Below are positions 45,890-59,100 of a DNA stretch of 64,000 nt, in pieces (position 1 is the first letter of the stretch; every line of letters starts with the position of its first letter). A program made the position numbers and the translations under genes. The notes under the pieces are model-generated. The model searched no databases. It worked only from the letters and a program-made list of their open reading frames with translations, and was not told the DNA's origin. Origin of the DNA: Onchidella celtica (taxonomy: Eukaryota > Mollusca > Gastropoda > Systellommatophora > Onchidiidae); contig OZ007569.1 in the NCBI GenBank assembly GCA_963931925.1, positions 42,642,521 through 42,706,520 on the forward strand, in the 5' to 3' direction.

Positions 45890-48850
45890 ATTTTCAGTGG
45901 CCAAACGGTTGGAGGGCTTGGCGCCTGTGTGGACGGTCCCGGTGTAGCAGGCCAGATTATACCCCCGCCAGACTATACCCGGGGTTAAACTGGCCTAGCC
46001 CAGAATATCCCCCGGGGTATATTCTGGGCTAGGCCAGTTTATACCCCGGGGTTTACTTTGGGCTAGGCCAGACTATACCCCCCCAGTCCAGATTATACCC
46101 CCTACTTTTTTTTTAAAACAAGTCAAGACCGCAGTTTATTTCAACTTTAGTTTGAATTGTCCATTATCACTGTCATCAGATATCATATTGAAGCATACAT
46201 TTTTGACTCTTGTAAATTATGATACATTTAAAAGGAAATAAACATGCTTAAAAAGCATTGATATACAAAAGGATTGAAAATCCATTGAAACTGATATGAT
46301 TAAACTTTAACACTAATTTTACTTGTGTCCGTTGGTATTATTATTGTTTTGGTTTCTTTATAATTAGTTGTTTATGAGTTAAACATGTATTGTAATCTTT
46401 TTGTTTGGCACCACTAACATATACTTAGTGGCAAGGTATGAACTAATTATAAGACTCATAAGTGTAAAGTTATCTGAATCTTATTTTAATTTTTGAAAAT
46501 CAGAAATGTGCTTGATATGTCGGAACAATTAGATCTACATACAAAGTTACACTGATGCAGAGAGAAAGGCCAGGAAAGAATACATAGAGAAAAAAACAAC
46601 AACATTTTAACAACTGAACTGGCAGATGGTGCAATTTCATCATCCAGCAGACATTAAATACTTCACACAAAACTAAATACATACTAAAATTGTTTCACAT
46701 AATGAATTTAACCTGTCCAGATCCACTTGAAACGTTACAGAATGCTAACCAGTAATATACCATAATAACAATAAGAACACCAAATCATCTTATTTACTCT
46801 TGAAAATAAAGAGAATATAATCAATATCAGAATCACCATCATCTTGGAATAATACAAAAATAAGAGGGAATATAAGAATGACCTACACATCATTCTAGAA
46901 TCTATAGGCAGCAATAATATATGTGTGTATGTACCAAGTACATGTAAAAGAAAATGTGTTAAATCTTTTCAACTATTCAAGTAGAACTGGACTGAAAGCT
47001 TTAGCGAAGTAGCTTTGATTATCATGTAAAATGACAGATTAAATCCACTGAGACAACAGTGCATTGCAGAAAGTAATTACAGTATGTTGTGGCAAAAATT
47101 CGATGGATCATGTTGCATGAACATGTCTTGTTAGTAAATTCTTTGATAGCGTATTAATATTTGTAGAAATGTATACATTTTATGTAGCTCATGGTTTAAG
47201 GCACTGGATTAGTTTCACTCACGTTCGTTGGCATGTTGTAGTTGTTTTTGTAGTTGGTTGCCATTGAGTAACATTTGCATGGTACTGTTTGTTTGGCGCT
47301 GACATACACTTAGTCCCAATGGATGAAATAATTAACGGACTTGTAAAAATGAAGTCATTTTCAATATTTTTTTGTGTACAAATACAGTTGTTAAATCCTT
47401 TGGCAAGGGACGTGTTAAGCTTAGGAAGGTAAAGACGGACTAGGTCTTTTTTTTTTTATTATTATTATTTCACTCGCGAGTGACATGCCCTTATTCACTA
47501 TAACACATAGGTTCAATCTTTCAAAAGCCTTGCAAACTAATCCAGTGTCTTAAACCATGATGTACATGAAATGTATATCTTTCTACAAATAACCTATCAA
47601 AGAATGATACTCACTAACAAGAAATACTGTTAATGTAACATGATCCATTGAATTTTGCCTCAACATGCTTTAGATCTAATTAACTTTTACAACGCACTAC
47701 TTTTGTTTCGGTGGACTTACTCTGTCGGCCTACACAACTGTCAAGGCTATTTCACTAAGGCTTTCTGTCCAGTTTTACTTGAATATTTGAAAAGATTTAA
47801 CACGTTTTTTATATATAGTTGATACACATACATTCCTGCTTATAAATTCTAGAATGATTTGTAGGCTTACGCTGCCATTTTTACACTCCCTCTCATATCT
47901 TTGCAATTTCCAAGATGATGATGATGATTCTGATATTGATATTTCTCTATATTTTCAAGAGTAAATAACATGATTTCGTGTTCTCATTGTTATCGTTATT
48001 ACTGGTTAGCATTCTGTAACGTTTCAAGTGGATCTGGAAAGGTGGAGTTCATCAGTCGCAAACATTTAGTGCCTATTTAGTTTTATGTCTGCTGGATGAT
48101 GGAATTGCATTATCTGTCAATTGGATTATCATTATGTTTTGTTTTTTTCTGTGTGTTCTTTTCTGGCCTTTTCTCTCTACATCATTGTAACAAAAAATAC
48201 AATGCATGTTTTACTCATGGCCAACCAACTATCAAAATAATAATAATAATAATATCATCATCAACACACACGAGTGAAATTAATGTTGAAGTCTAATCAT
48301 GTCAGTTTGAATGGATACTCAACTCTTTTGTATATTAGTGCATTTTAATGCATGTTTGTTCCTTCTAAAATGTATCATGATTTACAGGAGTCGAGAATGT
48401 ATGTCTGTACACCAAAGTAAACTAAGGCTGAAATAAACTGTTATTATTATTTTCTCTAAATTGCATTATGACTTGTTGGGGTCAAGAATGTGTTCATGTT
48501 TGTATTAATATGATATCTGGTGACAGTGATGAAAAACAGGCTGAAATAAACTGTGGTCTTGACTTGTTTAAAAAAAAAAGTAGGGGGTATAATCTGGACT
48601 GGGGGGGTATAGTCTGGCCTAGCCCAAAGTAACCCCGGGGTATAAACTGGCCTAGCCCAGAATATACCCCGGGGTATATTCTGGGCTAGGCCAGTTTAAC
48701 CCCGGGTATAGTCTGGGCGGGGGGTATATTTTGGCCTGTTACACCGGGTTCAATTCCTGCCCTTGACTGCGACCAACCTAGGTGATTTCGTGGAGCGTTT
48801 TTAAGACACTGGCTCATCTATAAACAAATAAAGCAAAGGTTGGGGTGGGG
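45890..48850 (+). mobile_element. tRNA-derived SINE, split by the foldback element
   Basis: The left part (about 45893-45942) has an A-box-like TGGCCAAACGGTTGGAGG. The right part (48744 to about 48850) has a B box GGTTCAATTCC, then a tRNA-unrelated body ending in an A-rich tail. The halves are separated by a 2.8 kb insertion flanked by CCGG on each side. The order and A-to-B spacing without the insertion fit a Pol III promoter. Confidence 0.65.
45943..48743. mobile_element. Foldback element with about 1.27-kb inverted arms
   Basis: 2801 bp with ends TGTAGCAGGCC / GGCCTGTTACA and the target duplication CCGG (45939-45942, 48744-48747). The arms (about 45943-47215 and 47540-48743) are inverted copies along their whole length, around an unpaired centre of about 325 bp. 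The outer 150 bp of each arm is a chain of smaller palindromes built from GGCCTAGCCCAGAATATACC and CCCCGGGG blocks. No transposase is recognisable in any frame, so it is non-autonomous. Superfamily not assigned; arms differ by roughly 15-20 % by eye, so it is not young. Confidence 0.85.
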
Positions 48851-50814
48851 AGGAGATGAGAATGAAATGTTGTTCAAATGAATAGGCGAAGGGGCTTTAT
48901 GCGCCGAACTTAAGGCAAGTTTCACATGAACAGGGGCCTAAGATACAGAAATAATACACTCATCTGAATGTAAAGTTTAAAGTTTGAGCTTTGATTTACT
49001 TACGATGTATGTAAAAAAGCAATCCTACTCTCATTACTAGAGATCTTTTAAATTCTTACTACATTTGTATACTATTGCCTGCTTATCTACCTGTCACCTC
49101 CCCCCTTTTTTCTAAATGTATCTCCTTTTGTCTGTCTGTCCGTCTGTCTTTAACCCATCCATTCGTCCACAAATGTGTGAAAACGCTGATTCATGGAATC
49201 GGGCAGTGTGACCTCTGTAGCAAAGAAATTTGACAATTAATTCATCCTAAACTGAAATTAAAAACACATAAATAAAACTCAGCCTTTCCGAGTCCTTCTT
49301 ACTTCATTACACTGAGAGAAAGACGAGATCAGCAGGGTATATTCAATTTCATGACGTCCATTCTATAAGTATTAGAGTTCATCAACGGAATTTGTCATCT
49401 CCACCAGATGTCTTTTCACTTTGAGTGAGAGCCTCTGGGTGCATTATCGTACAACGAACTAGGTAACGTTCAAAACTGAACCTTCACAAAAGGAATTTCC
49501 CAGTGAGCAGCCCATGTCTAAGAGAACTGTAGAGAATTGCGCCAACTCCAGTGATGGGAGTAAATATGACAATGCTCTATTGCCTTATTCCGAATCATCA
49601 CTGGGTACCTCTGCAACTTAAGTAATAAATATTGAGCACTAAGATTTAATGGCTTTAGTGTAAGCAGCTGAGATGGTACCCCAAAATGTGACAACGCTCT
49701 GCAATGATTCAAACCTCAGAAACTCCCGCTATTTAGGGTGCAGAACTTACCAGTGTCTACATGGGTCATGACTCATTATTTTCATCCCTACTTTACAGAG
49801 CTTATCTGTGGATTAAGACACATTGCTACAAAGTTTTATTATAAATGTTGGTCTGGTGACAGGACTGGTGAAGTTGGACTATTTATGCACAAAACTGCAA
49901 CGTGTTAGATTTTACAGTGTGACTGCATCTGTTGTCATTCATATTTTGCGTAAGTTTACATGACATGAAGTATTTATTTTTTATTCTGTTAAAATAACTG
50001 GCTACATCTACACCACTGAATCAGTAAATACATGAACGTGTATACTATGTTAATCTTACTACATTGTATAATGGTGATAGGCCCATAAATGTGTTTAATA
50101 AAATTAAAAAGGCTCCAAAGCCACTCATGAAAAAATAATTATGAAAATTGGTTATCAAGTATGTTAGCTTGCAGATTTACATGCACCTATTTGTCTAAGA
50201 CACAGAGCCTTTGCAATTTGATACTTTCACCATTTTGTCCGTTTGGATCAGGGAAACATCGTCACCTCAGTCCACCATTTTAAGAAAGAGTTAAAAGCTT
50301 AATGAGTGTTCAAAATGTGTGTACTTAGTGCACAGAGTTTTATTCGCTGATTTACTGATCATTTTCCCTCTCCAAGAGCTGGGGGAGAGAGAGAGAGACA
50401 GACATACAGAGACAGAGACAGGGATATAGGAGAAGGGCCAGATCAAGTCAACGCAAGTTATCTCATCTGGGTATATTTGTTATCTTTTCCATTTTTTTTT
50501 CTCTCCATTTGTAGATTGGGAATTTTGCTTGCAATCATACAGCTGCAATAATCCATTCAGAACATAAATCATGAAGTGAAAAAGGGTCTTTATTTCCAGG
50601 CACTTCACATTCACAAAATCAATACATGCATCAAATCACACAACCTGCACAAGTGAAGTGATGGTCCAGGATTATTGCTGGTCATTTCAAGAACAAAGAC
50701 TGGACACTGGGCACTGTATGATTGGAACAAACTCAGATCATAACAGAAGAAGAAGATGGACTATGCGTCGGCTTTACCGCCAGCACAGGTAGAGTACTTA
50801 ATCACACTGTTTCT
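48851..50814. other. Non-coding stretch, nothing recognised
   Basis: AT-rich, no exon or repeat boundary recognised. A short GA run lies at 50380-50400. Confidence 0.45.
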
Positions 50815-51638
50815 AAATAATAATAATAATAATAATAATAATTGATTTATATAGCGCCAAAATCCACTTAAAGTGCTCGGTGGCGCTTAACAAACACATA
50901 GAATACACAGTCTCAAACACTCCAGTATATCACACCTACACACTAACACATCCAAAGATACATTTCAGTAACAGTTCTAGTATCATCTATAAATCATACA
51001 CTTTTTTGAAAAGCAATGTTTTGAGTTTCGATTTGAAGTGCTCTATTGAATTATTTGTTTTTATATCATAGTTCAGATTGTTCCAAAGTTTTGGGGCACA
51101 GATGGAAAATGCCCTTTCTCCAAGCATTGTTCTGGATCTAGGCATGCAGAGCTGACTGTCATTTAAGGACCTTAAATTGCGTGGCGGTGTGTACTTTTCT
51201 ATAAGTTCTGAAAGGTAGTTTGGCGAACACTGATTTAAACATTTGTACACCATGCAAAGGATCTTAAATTCAATACGTTCTTTTACAGGCAACCAATGGA
51301 GAGTTTTTAAAATATCCTCGGTATGATCCGAAGCTTTACTCAGTGTTACAAGTCTCGCTGCTCTATTTTGAATCTTTTGAAGTCTTGAAAGAGTTGAATC
51401 GGGAATGCCAAAAAGTAGGGAATTGCAGTAGTTCAGATGGCTCAGAATGAAAGCATGAACAAGAATCTTTGCTGTGTTTTCATCAATAAATTTTCTTATT
51501 TTTCCTATGTTTCTAAGGTGGTAGTGCATGGTTTGACAAATTCTTGTCACATGGGTCTTCATAGAAAAGTCAGGGTCAAAATAAAAGCCAAGATTTCGTA
51601 TGGCACTAGATGACTCAACCTTAACAGTAAATGCCTAA
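50815..51638 (-). mobile_element. L2/CR1-type LINE 3' fragment, second copy
   Basis: The AAT tail (50815-50841 on plus) and TATAGCGCC 3' UTR match the LINE at 5394. An open frame of 191 codons (50987-51562) covers only the C-terminal module: MKTHVTRICQTMHYHLRNIG, RLQKIQNRAARLVT, LHWLPVKERIEFKIL and ERAFSICAPKLWNNL. The coding match continues to about 51636 and stops, so the copy is strongly 5'-truncated and lacks the RT core. It is diverged from the first copy (a different subfamily member). Confidence 0.87.
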
Positions 51639-53177
51639 GCAATGCTGTTGGCTTCTTAAGAGAGTTTTATTCTAACCTATTAAATTTTGTTAAAAAATAT
51701 TTTACTTTAATTCTTATTAATGTATCCAAAATACATGTATATATAATTTTATACCATAACGTACATGTAGAAATAAAGCATTTAACAAGACTGAAAAAAA
51801 ACACAACATAACCACTTTACCTTTCTTAACAATCATAAAGTAAATGCAAGCAAAATGTGTAAAAATATGCAGGACCTGGAAACTTAACACATCATGTTCC
51901 ATAATTCATACTATCATCAACTGCACACCATCAGCTAGCTTTTATAGACTGCATAATAGTTCAACCACACGCACCTCAGAAACCAGTAATTCCAGTTTTT
52001 CAAATCCAACATAATTATCCCCCTGATGATTATTTATTATAACAGAAGCTCTTCTGGGTCAGGAGTGTTCCAATTCAATTACATGTAGTGTTACACAAAA
52101 TTCAGTATTGGAAATGCTCTTGAACTGGTTGTCCATGATGATTACTTTTGGGAAAGAATGACAAACATGTTCATAGTAAATGTCCTTTCTTTTGGTTTCA
52201 AACAAATTTCCACATTGATAGAAATCCATGTAACAAGTTTAATGCAATGGTGTGTGATGCCCTGCCTAAAAAACATTTATCTGAAGCACAATTCCCGAAA
52301 TCCTATCTTGTTAAACTCTGTAATTCATTTCAGGACATTTTTCAGGTATTACTTTGTCACCGTTCCCTAAGACTGTAGTAATTAAAAAATCTGAACAATC
52401 GATTTCAGTTACATTCAAAGCTGCATTGAATGATCTTGGTTATAAACTCCTAAGCTGAAAAACAACTGAATAGTAAACTTTCAAAAATCCTAGTAACTAT
52501 ATCAGTTGTGCTGAAATAAAACAGTATTTTGCTTCTCCTGAAAAGTTGCGAAAATCGGTTACTACAGTTTTAGGGAACAATGACAATTTGTGAACAAATA
52601 TAACATATAAATGACCTTCCATCAACATTAGACAGAACTGTGCGAGTTTAAGAAGGGAGAAGAGTTGTCAACTAATACAGTAATAGCATGCTTTTTATCT
52701 GATAGATGATGCCAAACCATTATACTAATCCACTCAACATTCAATGACAAGTACAGTGCTCCCCTGGAGGTAATATCCTCCTTTCCCAGCAATGTACTAT
52801 GTGAGGAACTGAATTGCGATATTACTTGGACATATGAAGAGTATTCACTTGGAGTTGGCAGCGCTGTAGATGTGTGTGCCATAATACTGGAATATAATTT
52901 TTTTTTAAATATATATTCTACACCAGTCACCACATCAGATCTCACATAGTGAGTGGTCATTACTACTAAACTGCTAAATTTCTGACAAATGTACGTTAAG
53001 TAATGAAACATAAAAGTGTTACTGTCATATTCTGCACGTTCTCTCAAGCACTGCAAATCTCTTAAATTATTTAGTTCATTTCTGAGTGGCAATCATCTCT
53101 AAACTGTATAATTTTTAACGGTGTGACAGGACTACTGTTACAAGGCCCAAATGAATATCAATGAATGGTCACTATGG
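51639..53177. other. Non-coding stretch, in part probably 3' UTR of ZNRD2
   Basis: No conserved coding sequence. The part next to 53178 should be ZNRD2 3' UTR. An AATAAA on the minus strand near 52036 is a possible, unproven polyadenylation signal. Confidence 0.45.
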
Positions 53178-56100
53178 TTATATTCTTGCACTCCGGACAG
53201 CTACAACTGCTTCTGCTGCATTCTTGATCAACTGACACAGCTGGATACTATATTCCACACTACAGGTATCTTTCAGTTCTCGACTAGCCCATTCCACCTT
53301 CTCACAGAGTCTAGCAATGCTTGTAGATGATAAACTGGAGGATGGTACTGATGAGCGAGTCATAAACTGTTGAGAGGAGGTTTGGGATTTGCTGTTGTAC
53401 GCAATAGGTGATGAACGAGGATCTGATAAGGAAGGCAGACCTGAGTCTGGGTCAAGGTCATTGTTAATTTGTTCTGGTTTTATTGACAGTTCGGGTTGGA
53501 CAATCTCTGCATTAGCTGGCCAGCTCTGGATGTCAATACTGGACATGCTGAGTGTGTGCAGTCCGTCCTCACCGTTGGCAGGATTATCAGGGTCTGGATG
53601 AACTGTTTCAGTGGCTGCCAGGTGACCCTGTGGCCGTGGTGTACCAATGGATGCAGTGTCTCTTGTGGAAACTCTCGCTGTAGATCTGGTATTTGGTGGT
53701 GCAGCCTGCGCACTTCCTCCTGTTGCCAGCTCAATCTCTCTAGCCATAGAAATTGCTGCACTCTGGTTTGTCACTGCAAATGGAACAAAGTCAGATTTTG
53801 TATATTTATCTACCAATTCATGTAAACTAGAGCTTGCAAACAATAAATTAATTGTATCTGCCCCACCCCCTTCCACACAATGGAATGGATTTGTTACTTT
53901 TCACAATGAGTTAGGACATCTTTAAATAGCAGGATTGTCAAATTCACAAGATCAAAATGAGAGACACCTTTGAAACGCACAAAGGATAGTGATCCATGCG
54001 ATGAAAACTAGGCTTTGCCCACAGAAAGAAGAAAAATCATACAAAGTTATCAAATGAACCAAAGAAGTTCCCACTGCTGCTGTCATCTCCTCTACAATTA
54101 TTATCCAAACAGCCTTCTTCTTCCATCTCATTATTTTTGCTCTTAAATCTTTAATCATGATCATCTTCCACTGTTCTATCTCGATTTCTCGGTTCCAATC
54201 TGACCTATTTCTTTACCTGTTAACTATCAGACAATATTTGCTTCCCAAATGATTCTCGCAATAAAGGTAGGAGAATAACAGCGCTTTCCACAACATCTGT
54301 TATCCAAATTGAGGGTAACCAAAATATTAAGACCCTAATATTACACGGTATTACAAGTTACAACAGGATTATGAGTACAAGAACAAGGACTCACATAACT
54401 TGGCTGACTTACAAGGGTTATCTTTATCTGTGTCAGAATCCAGCTCAGAGCAAGCCACACAATAGTTGTTTCCCTGTCGGTCTTGTAGTAAGATCGTCTG
54501 TCACAAAAGAAATACATGTATATGGGAAAAACAGAATGAATATTCTAGGTCACTCCCTCATAAGATTCTTTTGGAGAAAACCAGAAATGCAGTTTTTTTT
54601 TATTCACAGCAAAATAACGCAAACGACTTGAGAGCAAACAATATTTACACAGATGTCTGTTACAAATGTTTGTGCAGACAGAATAACTACTTCTCAGAAA
54701 GTATAAGTGTTTTTGCCAAATTATGTTAACCCTCACCCTGCGAGGGGCGGCAAAAGTCGGGAAGGTCAAGCTGACCGAGCCATGCGCAAGCCGTATTTTC
54801 ACGCATCAGGTCACTGACCTTTTTGAGACGTAACCACCGTCTTATTGTTCACTGTATCTCTTCTAAATCAAATGCATTGTGACGTGGACATGTTAACCAG
54901 TGAACCACTGGTCGGAATCACAAAGACTAAGCTTTCAAAGGCTCTCCCCACACTTTCAAAAGATGTAACATCGACATGCGAACTGTTGCTCAACAAATTT
55001 GCAATATTATCTCATTTTCTCACAAGCTGACCACCATCTGGAGTTGTCTGTATCTAAGAACCAATCAGAAACAAGGTCTGAAATGATTTCTGCCCCAAAT
55101 GCCCACATTGGTTTATTATTATGTGTCAGTCAGGATGAAACCATTTGTGTAGGGTTTGGGAGGGCGTGGCTAGTTATCATGCTTCGTTCTCACGAAAACT
55201 ACAGCTGTCAGTTTGGAATCATAAGACAGATCATTGGTTAGAGACTGACAGACTAAGGTTTTGCTGGTTAATTCATTATCAAGCGTGATAAGGCATAGCA
55301 GCGAATGTTTTCATACCGATCAATAAAAACCGAACCACATGGACAGCGTTTGTGGTCATCGCATAGCGGCACGGGTCAATGACCCCAGATAAGATTCTCC
55401 GCGAGTAAGGTCACTGACCGTGCAGCGGGCTTTACGGGTAGCGCGCGAGGTATGGGTTAATTATGCAAATGAACTTCAAGATAACTTGCAATTTATCTAC
55501 ATACTGTGCATTGCTGTCATTGAAAATCTTAAAGAAGACAAAGAAGTTTCAAGAAATATTTCTATTCCATCATATTAATTAATAAATGGTACTGCAGGTG
55601 GTAGACACTTTTATGAATCTCTTTCCTACTATCTCGTCAGTAATCTCCAACAGAAGTTTAAAAACAGTTTGCATTTTCGATACTAAATAAAGGGTCAAAA
55701 ACTTCCAGTCACACACTGGTGTCACATCAATCATATCAATTGTCTCAGATGCAAACTATCAAATCTAGAAAAGTCAACTTTACTCGAGGAAGAAAAATTG
55801 ATTAAATATAGAAAAATCCAACTGAAATAGACCACAGTTTCAGTTTGGGTTGAACTATGTGTCGAAACAGTAAAGGCCTTCACAGTCTTTTCAGGTATTT
55901 TATTTAAGTTTGGTAATCAGAGCTTCATCAATTTAAATTTCATGAATAGAATTAAATAGTTCTATAAAAACTTGATTACACTGGTAAAATTCTAAAAATT
56001 GTTTTGTATAAATCTGAAAAGAACATTGTAAATGTCTATAAAACATTTCAAATCAAGGTGTAAATCTTAGCCTCTTTCAGGAGGGACAAGGCACACTCCT

Positions 56101-59100
56101 ATGCATCCATGTCAGAAACTGATTCTGTCATGAATCCGCAGGTTGTGTGGTATAGTGCTTTTTTCGAATATGCATGAAATCCACATATTCAGTTTAAGTC
56201 TGATATATCATAAAAACCACAGAAAAACTGTGGGGTCGCAGCAGGGCCATAAGCAAATCAAAATTGGGCAAAAAGAAAAGGTTGTATGTTGCGAAACCCC
56301 ACGTGAGAAATAAAACCCAAACAATACAAAGCAAACTAAAGAGTGTCACGAGTGGAGTGAGCGAGATTCAAGGATTACGGGGGCATGGAAGTGAGGGATT
56401 GACTCACGGGATAGTGAGGCTGTTCACCTATATTGACTTCTGTTAGTTAACGTTAAAGCGTGAAATGTTGTGAGTTGGGGGGTCGGCATGAGGCGAGAGC
56501 GCTGTACTGACAATCACTGCAAGTTAAGGAGTCCCAGGGGACAGACGTGAGATCAGAGGCAGTCGGGAGATTGTTGTGTGTTTTCCAGTGATGACTGGTA
56601 GGTTGAACTGTGATTTATAATTATGATGATTGATGTATTATATTCGCCTATGACCATGATGTAAATAAGTATATGTGAGGAATGTGGAAGTCAGTGATTA
56701 CTGTGTATAGAAATGTGCGCCATGAGCGATAGATGTAAGTTAGGTTCATGGATTCGTAGCGAGAGTGAGTGCTGTGTGGTACGGTGGAGGTGTGTTACCG
56801 TAAGATGTGTGGTGAGTGAAAGGTGGACTATTGTGTGTACGCTTCATGGTTTGTAATGAGGGGTGAAGTGGTTAGAAATGGTATGGTATTATACCAATGT
56901 AATGTTCTTCTTGTAGGTGCCGGGGTCGGGCAGAGACGCCACCCGCGGTAAGCGAACTAGCACAGGGGATAGGCCAGCATAGGGCCGAAGGCTACGCATA
57001 GGCCAGCGGAGTGAAGCTGTCGAGCAGAACAGGAGGGGCGTATGAGTCGTGGCAGTCTGGCCACAGACAGGGATGTGTATATAATTGTTAATGTGCTCTT
57101 AAGATGTACTACATGTGATCGTGATATACGACTGTGCTATTGTGATATTAATGTGAATTGAACTATTAACGTGCTATTGCCATGTGAGGAGCTCTTGGAA
57201 TGCTCAGGTGTTATTGCCATAGGGAGGTGCTATTGAGAGACTGCGGTGCGAAAGAAATACTGTGTTATTAAGACATCGAGTGGAGATGCTGAAGCCGAAG
57301 TGTCTTTAAAAGTAACTACCGGGTTGTGGACCCGAGGGAGAGTGCTTGAGGGAAGAAGGCCGTTGGACGGCAGTTGAATAGAGTAATATACTGTATGTCA
57401 TTGCACTGTTATCTTTATCTTTATGTTTAATAAATGTGTGAGTCTGATGGGTTGTTCTGTTAAGTGTTATACGTGTTCGTTCGTGATTGTTGTCTTGTTA
57501 TAATTTATTACATCTCCCAGTCTGGGATTTGTGACAAAGAGAAGACGCTTCGTTCCTGTTGAAGTCTTTTATTGTTCGATTTTTTTTCACTTGAAAAAGG
57601 CGAAAGCCGAAAATTTTGTGTATTTTCTGTCTTCTCTTTAGTTTGCTTTGTATTGTTTGGGTTTTATTTCTCATGCGGGGTTTCGCAACATACAACCTTT
57701 TCTTTTTGCCCAATTTTGACTTTAAGTATGATCTGTTTTCTTGATAGTTGGCAATTGCATTCCACACATTTAGAGGTATCTTCCCCCCTGAGTGAAAGTT
57801 TTGATTAGAATGTTTGTTCTTTTTGTGCTTTTACTGCTTTTTAGGCTAAGCTGTTTTACATACTAATATGCTGTACAATGACGTCCTCTTTTGTTTCCAT
57901 CAAAAGGCAACTCTGTGAAATTTCAGAGTTGTGCCAGAGACCATCGATATAACGCCAAAGCGATATAATAAGCATTTGTGAGCGAGTCCCACTAACCTCA
58001 ACGGAAGTCGCGCTGGACCAAACGGAGAAAATTGCGACGAAACACAAATATCTGATTTTTTGGCGATTTTTATATTTTGGTTGATACTTAAATTTCAACC
58101 ATTTTTCTACATTCTGTGAAAATATTATGTCTCACATCAGCCTCTATATATGATAAATATTGCCTTTAATGCCTTTAATTATGCCTTTGACATCGAATAT
58201 CACAGCAATAATGGGGTTCATTGAACTCCTGATATCTTGAAAATGCATAAGTCTATTGTCACAAAATTTTCACATAGCGTGTATCATTTATATTGGCATA
58301 GAGACAAGCAAAATTTCAAAGCTGTAGATTAATTACTAGTGCCCCATGCTAAGAAGATAGAAAGGTACCCATCTCGCCGAAAACGAAAATTGCTCCTCCA
58401 TCTTTAATGGCGATTTTCTCAGAAGTTGCTTCCGTTTTTTACCAGGGGGTAGGTGTCTTTAAAAAGCCATAACTTTGCAATAAAAAGGAGTATTGCAATC
58501 ATTTTTACACCAAATTAAAGATGAGATTCCATACGTTATGGTGATATTCATAACTCAAAACTGAAAAATACGTCTTCCGTTGAGGTTAGTGAGGCTAGCT
58601 CACATTTAAGATACACCACTAGCACCAGTATGACAAAATCTGTTCCAGTTGCAAATCAGTGCAAGCTGTTACATAATATTACGATATTACTTTATGGTCA
58701 CCACAGTAAAACATCCTGTGCAATGCATGCAAGACAAAAAAAAAATAATGATAAAGTATATATATGTCAAAGTTTGGTTTTACAGGGCACCTGCTCAACT
58801 GTGACAAATGTTTAGACAGTTATGCTGACAGGGTGTAATCAAGCACCAATATAACTTCAATTAATATAAGGTATAGAAAAAAGTTCAAGTGTATAAACAT
58901 GACCTTGAACAATTCAGCAACATGAATAATTATGCACTGTTTGTACACTGATTGTTTCATGAACAGAATCTTAACACCTGAATGTTTATGTCTCATCAGC
59001 CTTCATATAGCTAATTATACCAAAACCAATTGAACCATACTCTTCCCGTATCCCCTTACATACATACCTATAATAAAAAAAACATCATTTGGACCATAAC

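Noticed and set aside
52628-53092. 154-codon minus-strand open frame just after ZNRD2
   Set aside because: It lies downstream of the ZNRD2 stop, has no conserved domain and is most simply 3' UTR.
56264-56446. 60-codon open frame starting MGKKKRLYVAKP
   Set aside because: It crosses from the MITE arm into the solo LTR, and the mirror-image arm gives the same peptide at 57.7 kb. Both come from the inverted repeat.
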